Positions 1-9,186 of a stretch of DNA of 64,000 nucleotides are shown in pieces; position 1 is the first letter of the stretch, and each line of letters starts with the position of its first letter. Below the pieces are notes generated by a model. It made no database searches and had not been told where the DNA came from. It saw only the letters and a program-made list of their open reading frames with translations. The stretch comes from an uncultured Ignavibacteria bacterium (lineage in GTDB: Bacteria; Bacteroidota; Ignavibacteria; Kapaibacteriales; UBA2268): assembly GCA_903862655.1 (NCBI GenBank), contig CAIOZA010000095.1:26202-90201 (forward strand), written 5' to 3'. The translations under genes and the position numbers were made by a program.

Positions 1-2
1 GA

Positions 3-1973
3 AAAGCAAATTTCCAGCAATTACCTGGCGTTGCTTCCTGTTGTCCAAAATTTTCTAATGGTGAAGGTAATGGTTTTGGGGTTGGAATGGAACTGAGTTA
101 TCCCCTACCCTATAATTTTTCAACTGGATTGGGAATTGGGTATTTTATTTTTGATAACAAGCTGATTGCACCTGAATACAAACTCATAAGAATTGACAAT
201 GCTCCATTCATGGCTAAGATAGAACACATAATAGATGCAAGGATATCAGATATTGGTTTCTCTCCATTTATTTCATATAACCCGTTTGGAGGGCTTCACC
301 TAAAAGCTGGTGTACATCTGGGAGTATTAGTTCAAAACAAGTTTTATCAATGGGAAGAGTTAATCGAACCGGCAGGCCGGGGAGTATTTGAGGATACAGG
401 TTCACGAATCCGGAACGATACAAGCGGAACGATTCCTAATTCACAAACTGTCTTAACCGGATTATCACTTGGTATGAGTTATGATCTTAACCTAAGCAAA
501 AATGCTAGCTTTATTGTCTCACCAACAATATCATATCTGTTTGGCATGAGTAATATCTCTAAAAATCTTGACTGGAAGATTGACGCCATGTTGTTTGGAT
601 TGGAGATGAAGTACACCCCTGTTTATACACCACCAAAAGTAAAGATTATCGAAGAATTTAAGGAAAATTATAGAATCGATACGATGGAAGTCCTAAGCGA
701 GGATATAGACAGAAACACAATTGTCAAAGGTCAGACTAAATCCGAAACAAAGATAGATAAATCAGCTCTGAAGATTGTGACAACTACCTTTTTATCAAGG
801 AAGGACACTCTGTTCAAACGTCCTTTGCCAAAAGTTAATGTTGCAATCAACGCTACTGATCTCAAGCTAAGCGGTCAATTCGTAACTCAGGCTTTTCCAA
901 TCGTACCTGTAATTTTCTTTGATTTAGAATCTTCGGTAATTAATCCATTTTATGAACAATCAGTTAACAAATCAACCTTTGACGAGTCAAAGCTAGACAT
1001 TAATTCAATCAATTATCAGAGAAATTTATTGAACATTATTGGCAAGCGGTTGATCGATAAACCCACTTCTACACTTGAAATCAGAGGTTATTCTGACTCT
1101 ACTACCGAAGGAAATGATTGTGGATTGGCACAAAGGAGATCACAAGCATTTAAAGATTTTCTGGTAAATACTTGGTCTATTAGTGATGATCAGATATTGA
1201 TTAGGACTTTCAAGAAGTGTACACCACCTGAACCAACGAGTTCCAAAAATGATAGTGGTTATGCCGACAACAGAAGAATTGAATTTCATTCCGATGACGA
1301 ATCAGTGTTAGGACCAATTGTCCGCAAGCATTACCTTGAGCCAAAGGCAGTTAATCCACCAAGTATTACTTTCGATCCCGATGGGTCAACGAATAGAGGT
1401 ATTGAAAGTTGGAAGCTCACAATCAGACAGGGTGACAGTATTATTTATAACGACCATGGAAATGGCTTTCCAGGGAAAAAGGAATTCCCGATTTCGCCAA
1501 CTGATTTTAGAAAAATCTTTAATAATGAACCACTCTCTGTGGAATTTTCATTAAAAGATTTTGAAAATCAAACATCCAGCATTAATAAAAAAGTTAACGT
1601 AATTGCCGATACAAACCAATACGAACTTCAAAGACTTTCTTTAATATTGTTTGGAGTGTCCAGCGAACAGTTAAGCCAGAAAGCAAAAAATGATCTCAGA
1701 TTATTTACTAAGGATATCAAACCAGAATCAATAATTAATATAACTGGCTACACTGATGCTCTCGGTTCTCCGGCACTGAACAAGCAGCTCTCTAATAAAA
1801 GAGCACAAAATACAGCTCAGTTTATTCATCAAATTGCCCCTGAAATCAATATTGAAAAAGTTAGCGGAATTGGATCGATTGAATTCCCTCCCGGAATCGA
1901 AAGCTATTCTCTTCCTGTGGAAAGATTTCTATCCCGAACAGTTTTCATCGAAGTGCTGAATAAAATTAAATAA
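3..1973 (+). CDS. Outer-membrane protein with two OmpA-like domains (5' end outside window)
   Basis: The reading frame is open from base 3 with no start or signal peptide, so the gene begins before the window; the first ATG at 87 is internal. The N-terminal ~190 residues alternate hydrophobic and polar residues and end in short aromatic strands, as in an outer-membrane beta-barrel. An OmpA-like peptidoglycan-binding domain follows (about residues 270-420 counted from 87; FFDLESS strand, then LEIRGYSDS and a QRRSQAF helix). A second copy occupies the last ~110 residues (INITGYTDA, then SNKRAQNTAQF). Such proteins anchor the outer membrane to peptidoglycan. Two OmpA-like domains in one chain is less common than one. 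The family call is secure; the specific role is unknown. Confidence 0.85.
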   Translation, partial: KANFQQLPGVASCCPKFSNGEGNGFGVGMELSYPLPYNFSTGLGIGYFIFDNKLIAPEYKLIRIDNAPFMAKIEHIIDARISDIGFSPFISYNPFGGLHLKAGVHLGVLVQNKFYQWEELIEPAGRGVFEDTGSRIRNDTSGTIPNSQTVLTGLSLGMSYDLNLSKNASFIVSPTISYLFGMSNISKNLDWKIDAMLFGLEMKYTPVYTPPKVKIIEEFKENYRIDTMEVLSEDIDRNTIVKGQTKSETKIDKSALKIVTTTFLSRKDTLFKRPLPKVNVAINATDLKLSGQFVTQAFPIVPVIFFDLESSVINPFYEQSVNKSTFDESKLDINSINYQRNLLNIIGKRLIDKPTSTLEIRGYSDSTTEGNDCGLAQRRSQAFKDFLVNTWSISDDQILIRTFKKCTPPEPTSSKNDSGYADNRRIEFHSDDESVLGPIVRKHYLEPKAVNPPSITFDPDGSTNRGIESWKLTIRQGDSIIYNDHGNGFPGKKEFPISPTDFRKIFNNEPLSVEFSLKDFENQTSSINKKVNVIADTNQYELQRLSLILFGVSSEQLSQKAKNDLRLFTKDIKPESIINITGYTDALGSPALNKQLSNKRAQNTAQFIHQIAPEINIEKVSGIGSIEFPPGIESYSLPVERFLSRTVFIEVLNKIK

Positions 1974-2056
1974 TTTTTGAACTTACCCAACTTTTTTTAT
2001 TTTCAATCGTAATACTGTTTTACGATTTACAAATTCTATACTTTATTGGACTTATT

Positions 2057-4102
2057 ATGAATAATTTTTTATTGCAGTTAGCAGGATTGACACTGACTCT
2101 GTTCATTTCAACAGGAATAACTATGGCTGGTAATCCCAAACAAACAAAACCAATTGACCCCGCGAATATGAATACGGCTGTTAAACCGGGCGATGATTTC
2201 TTCCAATATGCAAATGGTGGATGGATGAAAAACAATCCTATTCCCGATGAATACGCAATTTTCGGTGCTTTTGCGCAGATATCCGAAGACAATCTGAATA
2301 AACTCAAATCTATGTTCGATAAGGTATCAGTTAAAGCAAAAGCCAAAAAAGGTTCAATTGAACAGCTTATTGGTGATTATTATTTTGCTGGGATGAACAA
2401 TGATAATATCGAAAAATTAGGTTATGCACCCGTAAAACCCTGGCTAGATGAAGTGGATAAAATTAAATCAAAAGAGGATTTGATTAATGAAATTGTAAAA
2501 CTTCATAGCTATGGTTTATTCCCGCTCTTTTATCTCTACTCTGCTCCGGATGAGACTAACAGCAGTCTCGTTATTGCTAACCTTTTTCAGGGCGGATTAG
2601 GACTTCGTGACAGAGATTATTATTTCAAAGATGACAAAAGATCTAAGGAAATACGCGAGGAGTATGTAAAACACTTAACTAATATGTTTGAGTTGATCAA
2701 ATATAACAAGAAAGATGCTCAGAAAACAGCTAACACTATTTTCAATCTGGAAAAGGGATTAGCCGAATTTTCAAGGACCAAACTTGAATTGAGAGATCCC
2801 CAGGCAAATTATAATAAGATGGATGTTAATAAATTAAATTCTGACGCCCAGGGTTTTGCATGGAATGATTATTTCAAGGGATTGGGAATTACATATACCA
2901 AAGAGATTAATGTCGGACAGCCAAAATTCTTTGAAGGAATGTCAAAACTAGTACAGACTCTTCCAATCAACGATTGGAAAGAATATCTGAAATGGAACAT
3001 TATAAGTTCAACATCTTCTTACTTGAGCAGTAAATTTGTTGACGAGAGTTTTAATTTTTACGGAAAAGTTATGACGGGCAAAGAGAAGAACCAGGAAAGA
3101 TGGAAAAGAGTACTTGAACAAACAAGCGGCGATCTCGGAGAAGCTGTTGGACAGATTTATGTAAAAGAATACTTCCCACCGGAAGCAAAAGATAAAATGC
3201 TCAAACTTGTGAATAATCTGAAAATTGCATTAAGAGACAGAATTAAGCAACTCGAATGGATGAGTGATGGCACAAAAACAGAAGCCGTTGCTAAACTTGA
3301 CAGAATCAATGTAAAAATTGGTTATCCGGATAAGTGGATCAATTATTCATCGGTTGACATTACAAGAGATAATTACCTTCAGAACTCAATCAATGCTGGC
3401 AAGTTCAACTTCCAGAGAGATCTGAAGAAAATTGGGAATCCTCCTGACCGTGAGGAATGGGGAATGACACCGCAGACTGTTAATGCTTACTATAGCCCAA
3501 ACATGAACGAAATCGTTTTCCCCGCAGCCATACTTCAACCTCCTTTCTTTGATCTGAAAGCTGATGACGCTGTGAATTATGCCGCTATCGGTACGGTCAT
3601 CGGACATGAAATGACACATGGTTTTGACGATCAGGGCAGACAATACGACAAAGAAGGCAACCTACGTGATTGGTGGACAGCTGAAGATGCAGCTAAATTC
3701 GACAAGAAAGTTGAAATTCTGGTAAAACAATTTGACCAATTTGTGGCAATTGATACATTCAGAGTAAACGGCAAACTCACTCTCGGTGAAAACATAGCCG
3801 ATTTAGGCGGTATTACAGTATCATTCGAAGCATGGAAGAATTCAAACGGAGGCAAAATCCCAACCGAGAAAATCGATGGCTTTACTCCAATCGAAAGATT
3901 CTATTTATCTTATGCACAGGTTTGGAGAAACAATATCCGTGACAAAGAATTAATGCGCCGGTTGAGAGACGATGTCCATTCACCAGGCAAATACAGAGTA
4001 ATCGGTACTCTGCCAAATGTTCCTCAGTTCTATGAGACATTTAAGATTAAAAAGGGCGATAAAATGTATATTCCCGAAAGCGATAGAGCTAAAATCTGGT
4101 AA
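2057..4102 (+). CDS. M13 family zinc metallopeptidase (neprilysin/PepO-like)
   Basis: A 681-residue protein with an N-terminal signal peptide (hydrophobic residues 4-22), so it probably acts outside the cytoplasm. The zinc site is complete: HEMTH at 517-521 and the downstream ENIAD at 578-582, which supplies the third ligand Glu578 and the conserved Asp582. The NAYYSPNMNEIVFPA stretch before it is typical of the substrate-binding part of M13 enzymes. Full length for the family, which cleaves oligopeptides. The C-terminus ends in AKIW, where eukaryotic members usually have a Cys-x-x-Trp. It stands alone, with a strong terminator just after it. Confidence 0.93.
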   Translation: MNNFLLQLAGLTLTLFISTGITMAGNPKQTKPIDPANMNTAVKPGDDFFQYANGGWMKNNPIPDEYAIFGAFAQISEDNLNKLKSMFDKVSVKAKAKKGSIEQLIGDYYFAGMNNDNIEKLGYAPVKPWLDEVDKIKSKEDLINEIVKLHSYGLFPLFYLYSAPDETNSSLVIANLFQGGLGLRDRDYYFKDDKRSKEIREEYVKHLTNMFELIKYNKKDAQKTANTIFNLEKGLAEFSRTKLELRDPQANYNKMDVNKLNSDAQGFAWNDYFKGLGITYTKEINVGQPKFFEGMSKLVQTLPINDWKEYLKWNIISSTSSYLSSKFVDESFNFYGKVMTGKEKNQERWKRVLEQTSGDLGEAVGQIYVKEYFPPEAKDKMLKLVNNLKIALRDRIKQLEWMSDGTKTEAVAKLDRINVKIGYPDKWINYSSVDITRDNYLQNSINAGKFNFQRDLKKIGNPPDREEWGMTPQTVNAYYSPNMNEIVFPAAILQPPFFDLKADDAVNYAAIGTVIGHEMTHGFDDQGRQYDKEGNLRDWWTAEDAAKFDKKVEILVKQFDQFVAIDTFRVNGKLTLGENIADLGGITVSFEAWKNSNGGKIPTEKIDGFTPIERFYLSYAQVWRNNIRDKELMRRLRDDVHSPGKYRVIGTLPNVPQFYETFKIKKGDKMYIPESDRAKIW

Positions 4103-4135
4103 ATATTGTAAGTTTATCCGAATTAATGAATAAAT

Positions 4136-4175
4136 AAAGTGAGTTGCAGGTTTAATCAGTAACTCACTTTTTATT
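4136..4175 (+). terminator. Rho-independent terminator after the M13 peptidase gene
   Basis: A perfect 10-bp stem (AAAGTGAGTT at 4136-4145 paired with AACTCACTTT at 4161-4170) with a 15-base loop, running into a T-rich tail. Confidence 0.85.
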
Positions 4176-4335
4176 ACAAAGGCTAAATAAATCAGCAACA
4201 ACAAATAACACAGAAAAAAGATAATAGGACCGTTAATTTTAAAACAATTTGGATAATTCCATTAATTTTTTGAAATTGAAAAGTTATCTGTAAGTAATTC
4301 TTTACAAGAAACAAATTATCTATTAGGAGCTTTTA

Positions 4336-6591
4336 ATGAAAATCAGAAAAGAAGACGCCCTTGAATATCATAGTATGGGGCGAAAGGGTAAAATTGAAGT
4401 CATTACTACAAAACCATGTGTTACTCAAAGAGACTTGTCATTGGCTTATACTCCGGGGGTAGCCGAACCCTGCCGCGAAATCCACCACGATGTTGACAAA
4501 GTTTACGAGTACACAGCCAAGGGCAATCTTGTCGCAGTTATTTCGAATGGAACGGCAGTTTTAGGACTTGGAGACATCGGTCCGGAAGCCGGGAAACCGG
4601 TTATGGAAGGTAAAGGTGTTTTATTCAAAACTTTCGCAGATATTGATGTATTTGATATAGAACTAAACTCCAAAAACGTGGACGAAATCATTCGTGTTTG
4701 CGAAGTGCTTGAACCAACTTTTGGCGGTATTAATCTAGAGGATATAAAAGGTCCCGAATGCTTCTATATTGAACAAGCTCTAAAAAAATCGATGAAAATT
4801 CCTGTTTTCCATGACGATCAGCATGGGACAGCAATCATAAGTGGTGCAGCATTGATTAATGCTGTCGAGCTTGTCGGCAAAAAAATGAGCGAAATAAAAG
4901 TTGTTTATAATGGTGCAGGGGCTTCAGGTATTGCCTGTTCGAAGTTCCATATCAGTCTTGGCCTCGATCCCAAAAATGTAATCCTGTGCGATACTAAAGG
5001 AGTTATCTACAAGGGTAGAACTGAAGGCATGAATGAATTCAAAAAAGATTTTGAGGTTGAAACAGATGCAAGAACACTTGAAGATGCACTTGTTGGTGCC
5101 GATGTTTTTGTAGGTCTGTCTCAGGGCGATTGCGTAACAAAGAAAATGATCAAACCAATGGCAGAAAATCCTATTATCTTTGCGATGGCTAACCCCGATC
5201 CTGAAATTACTTATAATGACGCTCTTGAAGCCAGACCTGATGTAATCATGGCAACAGGCCGCTCTGACTATCCCAATCAGGTAAATAATGTTTTGGGATT
5301 CCCATTCATCTTCAGAGGAGCACTCGACGTTCATGCTACAGCTATCAATGAAGAGATGAAACAGGCAGCCGCTTATGCACTTGCTAAATTAGCGAAGGAA
5401 GACGTCCCGGAATCTGTGAAACGTGCTTATAGTGTTACTGAAATGAGCTATGGTCGCGAGTATATTATTCCAAAACCATTTGACCCTAGAGTACTAACAT
5501 GGGTAGCACCTGCCGTTGCAAAAGCAGCAGTTGACTCCGGAGTAGCACGCAGGCCAATTACCGATTTTGAAGAATACAAAAGACAGCTTAACATAAGAAT
5601 GGGACGTGCAAACGTTATTATGAATCCTATATTCCGCAAAGCTGCGTCCGCACCTAAAAAAATTGTTTTCCCCGAAGGCGAGGAACCTAAGATCATTCGC
5701 GCTGCTCAGCAGGCTGTTGACACAAAAATTGCTTCTCCTATCCTGATTGGTAACAAAGAGAAGATCACAAAAATTGCTCACGAATTCAATTATGATCTCG
5801 AAGGCATTGAAATTATTGATCCAATAAATAATCCTAAACATTCGGAATATACAGAATCATATTTCAAGCTTCGCCAAAGAAAAGGTACTACAAAAAATCA
5901 TGCACACGAAAGAATGAATTCTGTTAATTACCTTGGTGCAATGATGGTTCATTTGGGCGATGCCGATGGCATGATTTCAGGTTTAACATCCCACTATCCA
6001 TGGACAATCAAACCAGCACTTAAAATTATTGGAAAAGACGAGAGATATCAAAAAGTGTCTGGTCTGTATGCTATTACGACAAAGGTTGGAACTTACTTCC
6101 TTGCTGATACAACAGTGAATATGAATCCAACAGCTGAGGACATTGCCGATATCGCAATTCAGGCAGCTGAGTTTGTTAAAATATTTGATATTACTCCCAA
6201 AGTAGCACTTTTGTCATATAGCAATTTTGGATCAGCTACAGGTGAATCCCCTACGAAGATGCAGTCAGCACTTAAGATTATCAAAGCAAGAAAACCTGAC
6301 ATGATTGTTGATGGTGAAATGCAGGCTGATACAGCCGTGGTTCCCGAGATATTAGATATGATATTCCCCTTCAGCAACATCAAGGATGGGGCTAATGTTT
6401 TGATCTTCCCGAATCTCGATGCAGGTAATATCGCTTATAAGCTACTTGCCAGAATCGGTGGATCACATCCGATTGGTCCGGTACTTCTTGGAATGAAGAA
6501 ATCAGTCCATGTTCTCCAACGAGATGCCGAAGTCAATGAAATCCTCGATATGATTGCTATCGCAGTTGTCGATGCACAGCAAAAAAGATAA
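4336..6591 (+). CDS. maeB: NADP-dependent malic enzyme fused to a phosphotransacetylase-like domain
   Basis: A 751-residue MaeB-type protein. Residues 1 to about 425 form the malic enzyme: the [12 protein letters not shown] motif near the start, the metal-binding region [11 protein letters not shown], and a Rossmann fold with GAGASG. Residues from about 428 to the end form a phosphate acetyl/butyryl-transferase-like domain ([17 protein letters not shown]; later [10 protein letters not shown]). The reaction is oxidative decarboxylation of malate to pyruvate with NADP. In well-studied MaeB the PTA part is regulatory, binding acetyl-CoA, and not catalytic. An AGGAG-type ribosome binding site precedes the ATG. 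The gene is alone in its transcription unit, ended by a hairpin. Confidence 0.95.
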   Translation: MKIRKEDALEYHSMGRKGKIEVITTKPCVTQRDLSLAYTPGVAEPCREIHHDVDKVYEYTAKGNLVAVISNGTAVLGLGDIGPEAGKPVMEGKGVLFKTFADIDVFDIELNSKNVDEIIRVCEVLEPTFGGINLEDIKGPECFYIEQALKKSMKIPVFHDDQHGTAIISGAALINAVELVGKKMSEIKVVYNGAGASGIACSKFHISLGLDPKNVILCDTKGVIYKGRTEGMNEFKKDFEVETDARTLEDALVGADVFVGLSQGDCVTKKMIKPMAENPIIFAMANPDPEITYNDALEARPDVIMATGRSDYPNQVNNVLGFPFIFRGALDVHATAINEEMKQAAAYALAKLAKEDVPESVKRAYSVTEMSYGREYIIPKPFDPRVLTWVAPAVAKAAVDSGVARRPITDFEEYKRQLNIRMGRANVIMNPIFRKAASAPKKIVFPEGEEPKIIRAAQQAVDTKIASPILIGNKEKITKIAHEFNYDLEGIEIIDPINNPKHSEYTESYFKLRQRKGTTKNHAHERMNSVNYLGAMMVHLGDADGMISGLTSHYPWTIKPALKIIGKDERYQKVSGLYAITTKVGTYFLADTTVNMNPTAEDIADIAIQAAEFVKIFDITPKVALLSYSNFGSATGESPTKMQSALKIIKARKPDMIVDGEMQADTAVVPEILDMIFPFSNIKDGANVLIFPNLDAGNIAYKLLARIGGSHPIGPVLLGMKKSVHVLQRDAEVNEILDMIAIAVVDAQQKR

Positions 6592-6597
6592 AATCAT

Positions 6598-6840
6598 TTA
6601 ATTGAATTTTACTTGAGGGTTGCCGGTCAAGCAACCCTCTTTTTTTTTGTTCATTCTGTAATCTTGTGACCATATAAAACCCCAAGAAAATTTTGTAGTT
6701 TTAAAATCGCTTGAATCAGCAGAAATATAATAATTATTATTTGTTCCAATTCTAAATGGTCTTTGAGCAGGTTCTCTGTTTTGTGAATAACATGACGAAA
6801 TGATAATCAGAGATAAAACTAGTGATAAAATTGTTTTCAT
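6598..6840 (-). CDS. Short lipoprotein-like protein of unknown function, possibly truncated
   Basis: An 80-residue protein that I do not recognise. It begins with a lipoprotein-type signal (hydrophobic stretch ending SSC, Cys at about residue 17). The start is well supported: GAGG lies 7 bases before the ATG, and the start codon is 3 bases after the stop of the upstream T9SS cargo gene, so the two are probably co-transcribed. The middle is rich in Asn, Tyr and Trp. The last ~20 residues are encoded by the antisense of the malic enzyme terminator, which suggests the original 3' end was lost and the frame now runs into the neighbour's hairpin. It could equally be an intact small lipoprotein. 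Confidence 0.5.
   Translation of the reverse strand: MKTILSLVLSLIIISSCYSQNREPAQRPFRIGTNNNYYISADSSDFKTTKFSWGFIWSQDYRMNKKKEGCLTGNPQVKFN
6615..6648 (+). terminator. Terminator of the malic enzyme gene
   Basis: A 9-bp GC-rich stem (GAGGGTTGC / GCAACCCTC) with a 7-base loop, followed by nine T residues. It lies inside the 3' part of the small opposite-strand gene at 6598-6840. Confidence 0.9.
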
Positions 6841-6843
6841 TGA

Positions 6844-8145
6844 TTACCTCGTTATGATAAATTTGTAAGAAATATTATTAATAATCAGGAAATAAGCTCC
6901 CGATTGAAAATCTTTTAGGTATATCCTGCCCTGTCCTTCAATCATTTCTAATTTTCCAGATTGAACAATTTTTCCATTAATGTTCGTTATGGAATAGGAA
7001 TATAGAATATCCATTAATGACCGATCAGTAATCAATAATTCATTCTCTGGCAAGTTTAGTGTTATTTTTGGCGTACTGACTGTGTTATCAACAACAGTGG
7101 TATAATTAATGCAAGATTTTGATTTAATTAAATTATACGTTGACCCATCATATATAAATATATATACATATTTATCGTCAATTGACATTTTAAACGTTCC
7201 GGTACTTTGTATTGGCTGAGTACAACGCAAACCAAAATTTGAGAAATTAAAATATTCGAGAACTGGGTCTAAATTTATTACAAAAAAATCTTTATTTGAT
7301 GTGAAATCAATACATCTTGTTGCATCTATCTCTTTAAATATTGAAAAATCTTTTGTATCATAAATGCGTAATTTATCAAATCTAAAAAAGAAATATTTAC
7401 CGTCCGGTGAGAATGTGAATATTTGGAAATTGTTGCCTGCTGCACCTACTTCTGCTAGTATTTTATTAGTTGGCTGAATTTTCAGCATGTCCCACACAAT
7501 TGTCTTCTGCCAAGTTGGTGGATCCGGTACTTGTTCAAGACTTTGATATAGTTGTTGAATCACACATAAATCATTCTTTGGAGAAATAGCAATTGATCCT
7601 GCTCCAAATATATTATCACTTACTGAATGAGTTAATTTTTTATTAATTATTTCCAGATTATTAGCATCTAAGACTACAAATAAATATTTACCGAATAGCA
7701 GTGTGACTAAAATTCTATTATCATTTGTTATTTTAAAATCTTGTATTGTGACTAATGGAGATAGTGGGAACAAGGGATTGAATTCGGATACATCACCTAT
7801 CATATCAATACTGTCAATTGCTTGAAATGTATTAATATCCAGCTTTTTGATAGATTCTAATGTATTTCCTCTTGTGTAAAGGTATTTATTATCTTTGGAA
7901 ATCCCCATAACCATCCCTTTATTATAAATACTGTCAACGATGATACCTGTTCTGGCGTCGATCTTAGCAAATCTTTTTAATTGATTTTGATTAATAAAAA
8001 TAAAGTTTGAATCAGGATGATTAAAAATTTCATTCACTGGCCATATATTAGTTGACCAAACTACATTGCTGTCCTGTACGGCATTCATCGACGTAAAAAA
8101 CAGTGTCAAAAATCCAATAACAAGAAATGCAAAATACTTTTTCAT
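6844..8145 (-). CDS. Secreted beta-propeller-like protein with T9SS C-terminal sorting domain
   Basis: 433 residues with a signal peptide (about 1-22, ending near NAVQ). The body carries repeated short blocks in which a strand is followed by a DNK/NDN-type turn, for example SKDNKYLY, TNDNRILV and SPDGKYFF, as in WD40/YVTN-type propellers. The last ~75 residues form a type A sorting domain: YSYSITNINGKIVQSG, then LKDFQSGAYFLIINN and a basic end (ITR). It should be exported by Sec, then moved across the outer membrane by T9SS and attached or released. Ligand or enzymatic role unknown. The 80-residue lipoprotein-like gene follows 3 bases after the stop. Confidence 0.8.
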   Translation of the reverse strand: MKKYFAFLVIGFLTLFFTSMNAVQDSNVVWSTNIWPVNEIFNHPDSNFIFINQNQLKRFAKIDARTGIIVDSIYNKGMVMGISKDNKYLYTRGNTLESIKKLDINTFQAIDSIDMIGDVSEFNPLFPLSPLVTIQDFKITNDNRILVTLLFGKYLFVVLDANNLEIINKKLTHSVSDNIFGAGSIAISPKNDLCVIQQLYQSLEQVPDPPTWQKTIVWDMLKIQPTNKILAEVGAAGNNFQIFTFSPDGKYFFFRFDKLRIYDTKDFSIFKEIDATRCIDFTSNKDFFVINLDPVLEYFNFSNFGLRCTQPIQSTGTFKMSIDDKYVYIFIYDGSTYNLIKSKSCINYTTVVDNTVSTPKITLNLPENELLITDRSLMDILYSYSITNINGKIVQSGKLEMIEGQGRIYLKDFQSGAYFLIINNISYKFIITR

Positions 8146-8312
8146 ATCCTACTTTATCATCATATAAAAAAGAAAAATAAGCTATTTTTATGAAATATTC
8201 TAGTAAATAAAATTATATATATAGTCCGAATTGTTGGGACACATTGCCTGTGTCTGCAATAATACAGGATACACGCAGTGAATCCCTGCAATGCAATGAT
8301 TTATATAATTTT

Positions 8313-8369
8313 TATTTCCTTTTAAAACCGTTTCTTTGTTATATCATGCTCTATTTTGCATATTGCATT
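8313..8369. repeat. 57-base dispersed repeat, copy 1
   Basis: Bases 8313-8338 are identical to 19111-19136 (26 bases). The block GCATATTGCATT recurs at the same offset (8358-8369 and 19156-19167), with diverged sequence between. Function unknown. Confidence 0.75.
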
Positions 8370-8379
8370 TGGAGCAAAA

Positions 8380-8446
8380 AATCCCGCTAGGGGTGACATA
8401 AAAAATATTAACCCATAATACTGGTATGCGTCATCCCTACGGGATT
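8380..8446. repeat. REP-like inverted repeat
   Basis: The left arm 8380-8397 and right arm 8430-8446 are reverse complements apart from one inserted base and one mismatch. The right arm contains the small palindrome ATCCC-TAC-GGGAT. Similar CCTACGG cores occur at 62492-62506. Confidence 0.65.
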
Positions 8447-8644
8447 ACAATCAATTTTATATATGATTTTCTATACATATTCCATCCCTAAAGGGATTAA
8501 AAATTCAAAAAACATGATGCAATTAGTGCAATTGTGTTTTTTTCCCATTATCATCGAGGTGGGTTGACCGTAGGGGGGTTGGTAGACATTCCACGGTTTT
8601 CACCCTCGGTTATTCATATTCAGCCACTTTGTGGCAAAAAGAAT

Positions 8645-8668
8645 AGGGGTTCAAAATTTTGAACCCCT
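8645..8668 (-). terminator. Palindromic terminator after the leuD-type gene
   Basis: A perfect 24-base palindrome with 12-base arms (AGGGGTTCAAAA and its complement). On the minus strand it is followed by TATTCTTTTT, suitable for stopping the metabolic cluster whose last gene ends at 8697. Confidence 0.75.
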
Positions 8669-8696
8669 GCAATTTAATATTCAATAATAATTAATC

Positions 8697-9185
8697 CTAT
8701 TTCGCCAGCAATCTCATTCTGGTAAAAGCAATCAATCCGCCTGCATCAATGATTTCCTGTCTTGACTTTGGATGTGGAATAATCCCAAATTCTTTGTTCT
8801 TTGTTTTGTTGATGACTTTATCATCTGAAATTTCAATCTCATCGCCTTCATCAGCATCGATTTCGGGACATACAACAGTTCTCAGCCCAAGATTGACGCT
8901 GTTCTGAGTGAATATTCTGGCAAAGTTCTGAGCAATAATAACAAGCTCATATCCCTTAAGAGTTGATACTGCCTGCTCACGCGAGGATCCGCAACCGAAA
9001 TTCTTGCCGGCAATAATTATACTTTCTTTCTCAACCTTGCCATCAACCAGCATCTTGTTCAGATCTTTCTGGTCAGCAAAAGCAAACTGCGGTGTCTCCG
9101 TTGGCAGAACAGTCGCCATGAATCTGCCTGGATAAATAATATCGGTAGAGATATCATCTTCGAGTTTATATATTACTTTTGACAT
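8697..9185 (-). CDS. leuD: Aconitase-family hydro-lyase small subunit (3-isopropylmalate dehydratase type)
   Basis: 162 residues, the usual size of archaeal-type LeuD/homoaconitase small subunits. It is the swivelling domain, with the signature KNFGCGSSREQA at about 62-73 and a DDISTDIIYPGRFM start. It pairs with the large subunit encoded immediately upstream: the large-subunit stop and this ATG are about one base apart, so translation is probably coupled. Together they would isomerise a 2-hydroxy acid such as isopropylmalate, citramalate or homocitrate. No isopropylmalate synthase lies nearby, so the substrate is open. The family call is firm; leucine synthesis is only one option. Confidence 0.88.
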   Translation of the reverse strand: MSKVIYKLEDDISTDIIYPGRFMATVLPTETPQFAFADQKDLNKMLVDGKVEKESIIIAGKNFGCGSSREQAVSTLKGYELVIIAQNFARIFTQNSVNLGLRTVVCPEIDADEGDEIEISDDKVINKTKNKEFGIIPHPKSRQEIIDAGGLIAFTRMRLLAK

Positions 9186-9186
9186 A

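Larger units (their letters stand above)
8146..8696. repeat. 551-base gap filled with short dispersed and palindromic repeats
   Basis: No gene seen. From left to right: an imperfect GGACACA..TGTGTC palindrome near 8235-8256; a 57-base element at 8313-8369 that recurs at 19111-19167; an imperfect inverted repeat 8380-8397 / 8430-8446 with a TCCCTACGGGA half; a small palindrome ATCCCTAAAGGGAT at 8484-8497; two TGCA tetramers 9 bases apart at 8518 and 8527; and an element with CCACGG..CCTCGG and GCCACTTTGTGGC hairpins at about 8556-8636. The terminator at 8645-8668 closes the region. The arrangement looks like a landing ground for non-autonomous palindromic elements. Confidence 0.7.

Noticed and set aside
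4924..5334. 136-residue frame antisense to the malic enzyme gene
   Set aside because: It lies entirely within a strongly conserved gene on the other strand and has no recognisable domain.
8645..8668. tRNA or small RNA gene from the GGTTC-like sequence
   Set aside because: The sequence is a perfect palindrome with no cloverleaf arms; a terminator explains it better.
8146..8696. CRISPR array
   Set aside because: The gap contains several repeats, but they are different palindromes at irregular spacing, without a constant repeat-spacer pattern or cas genes.
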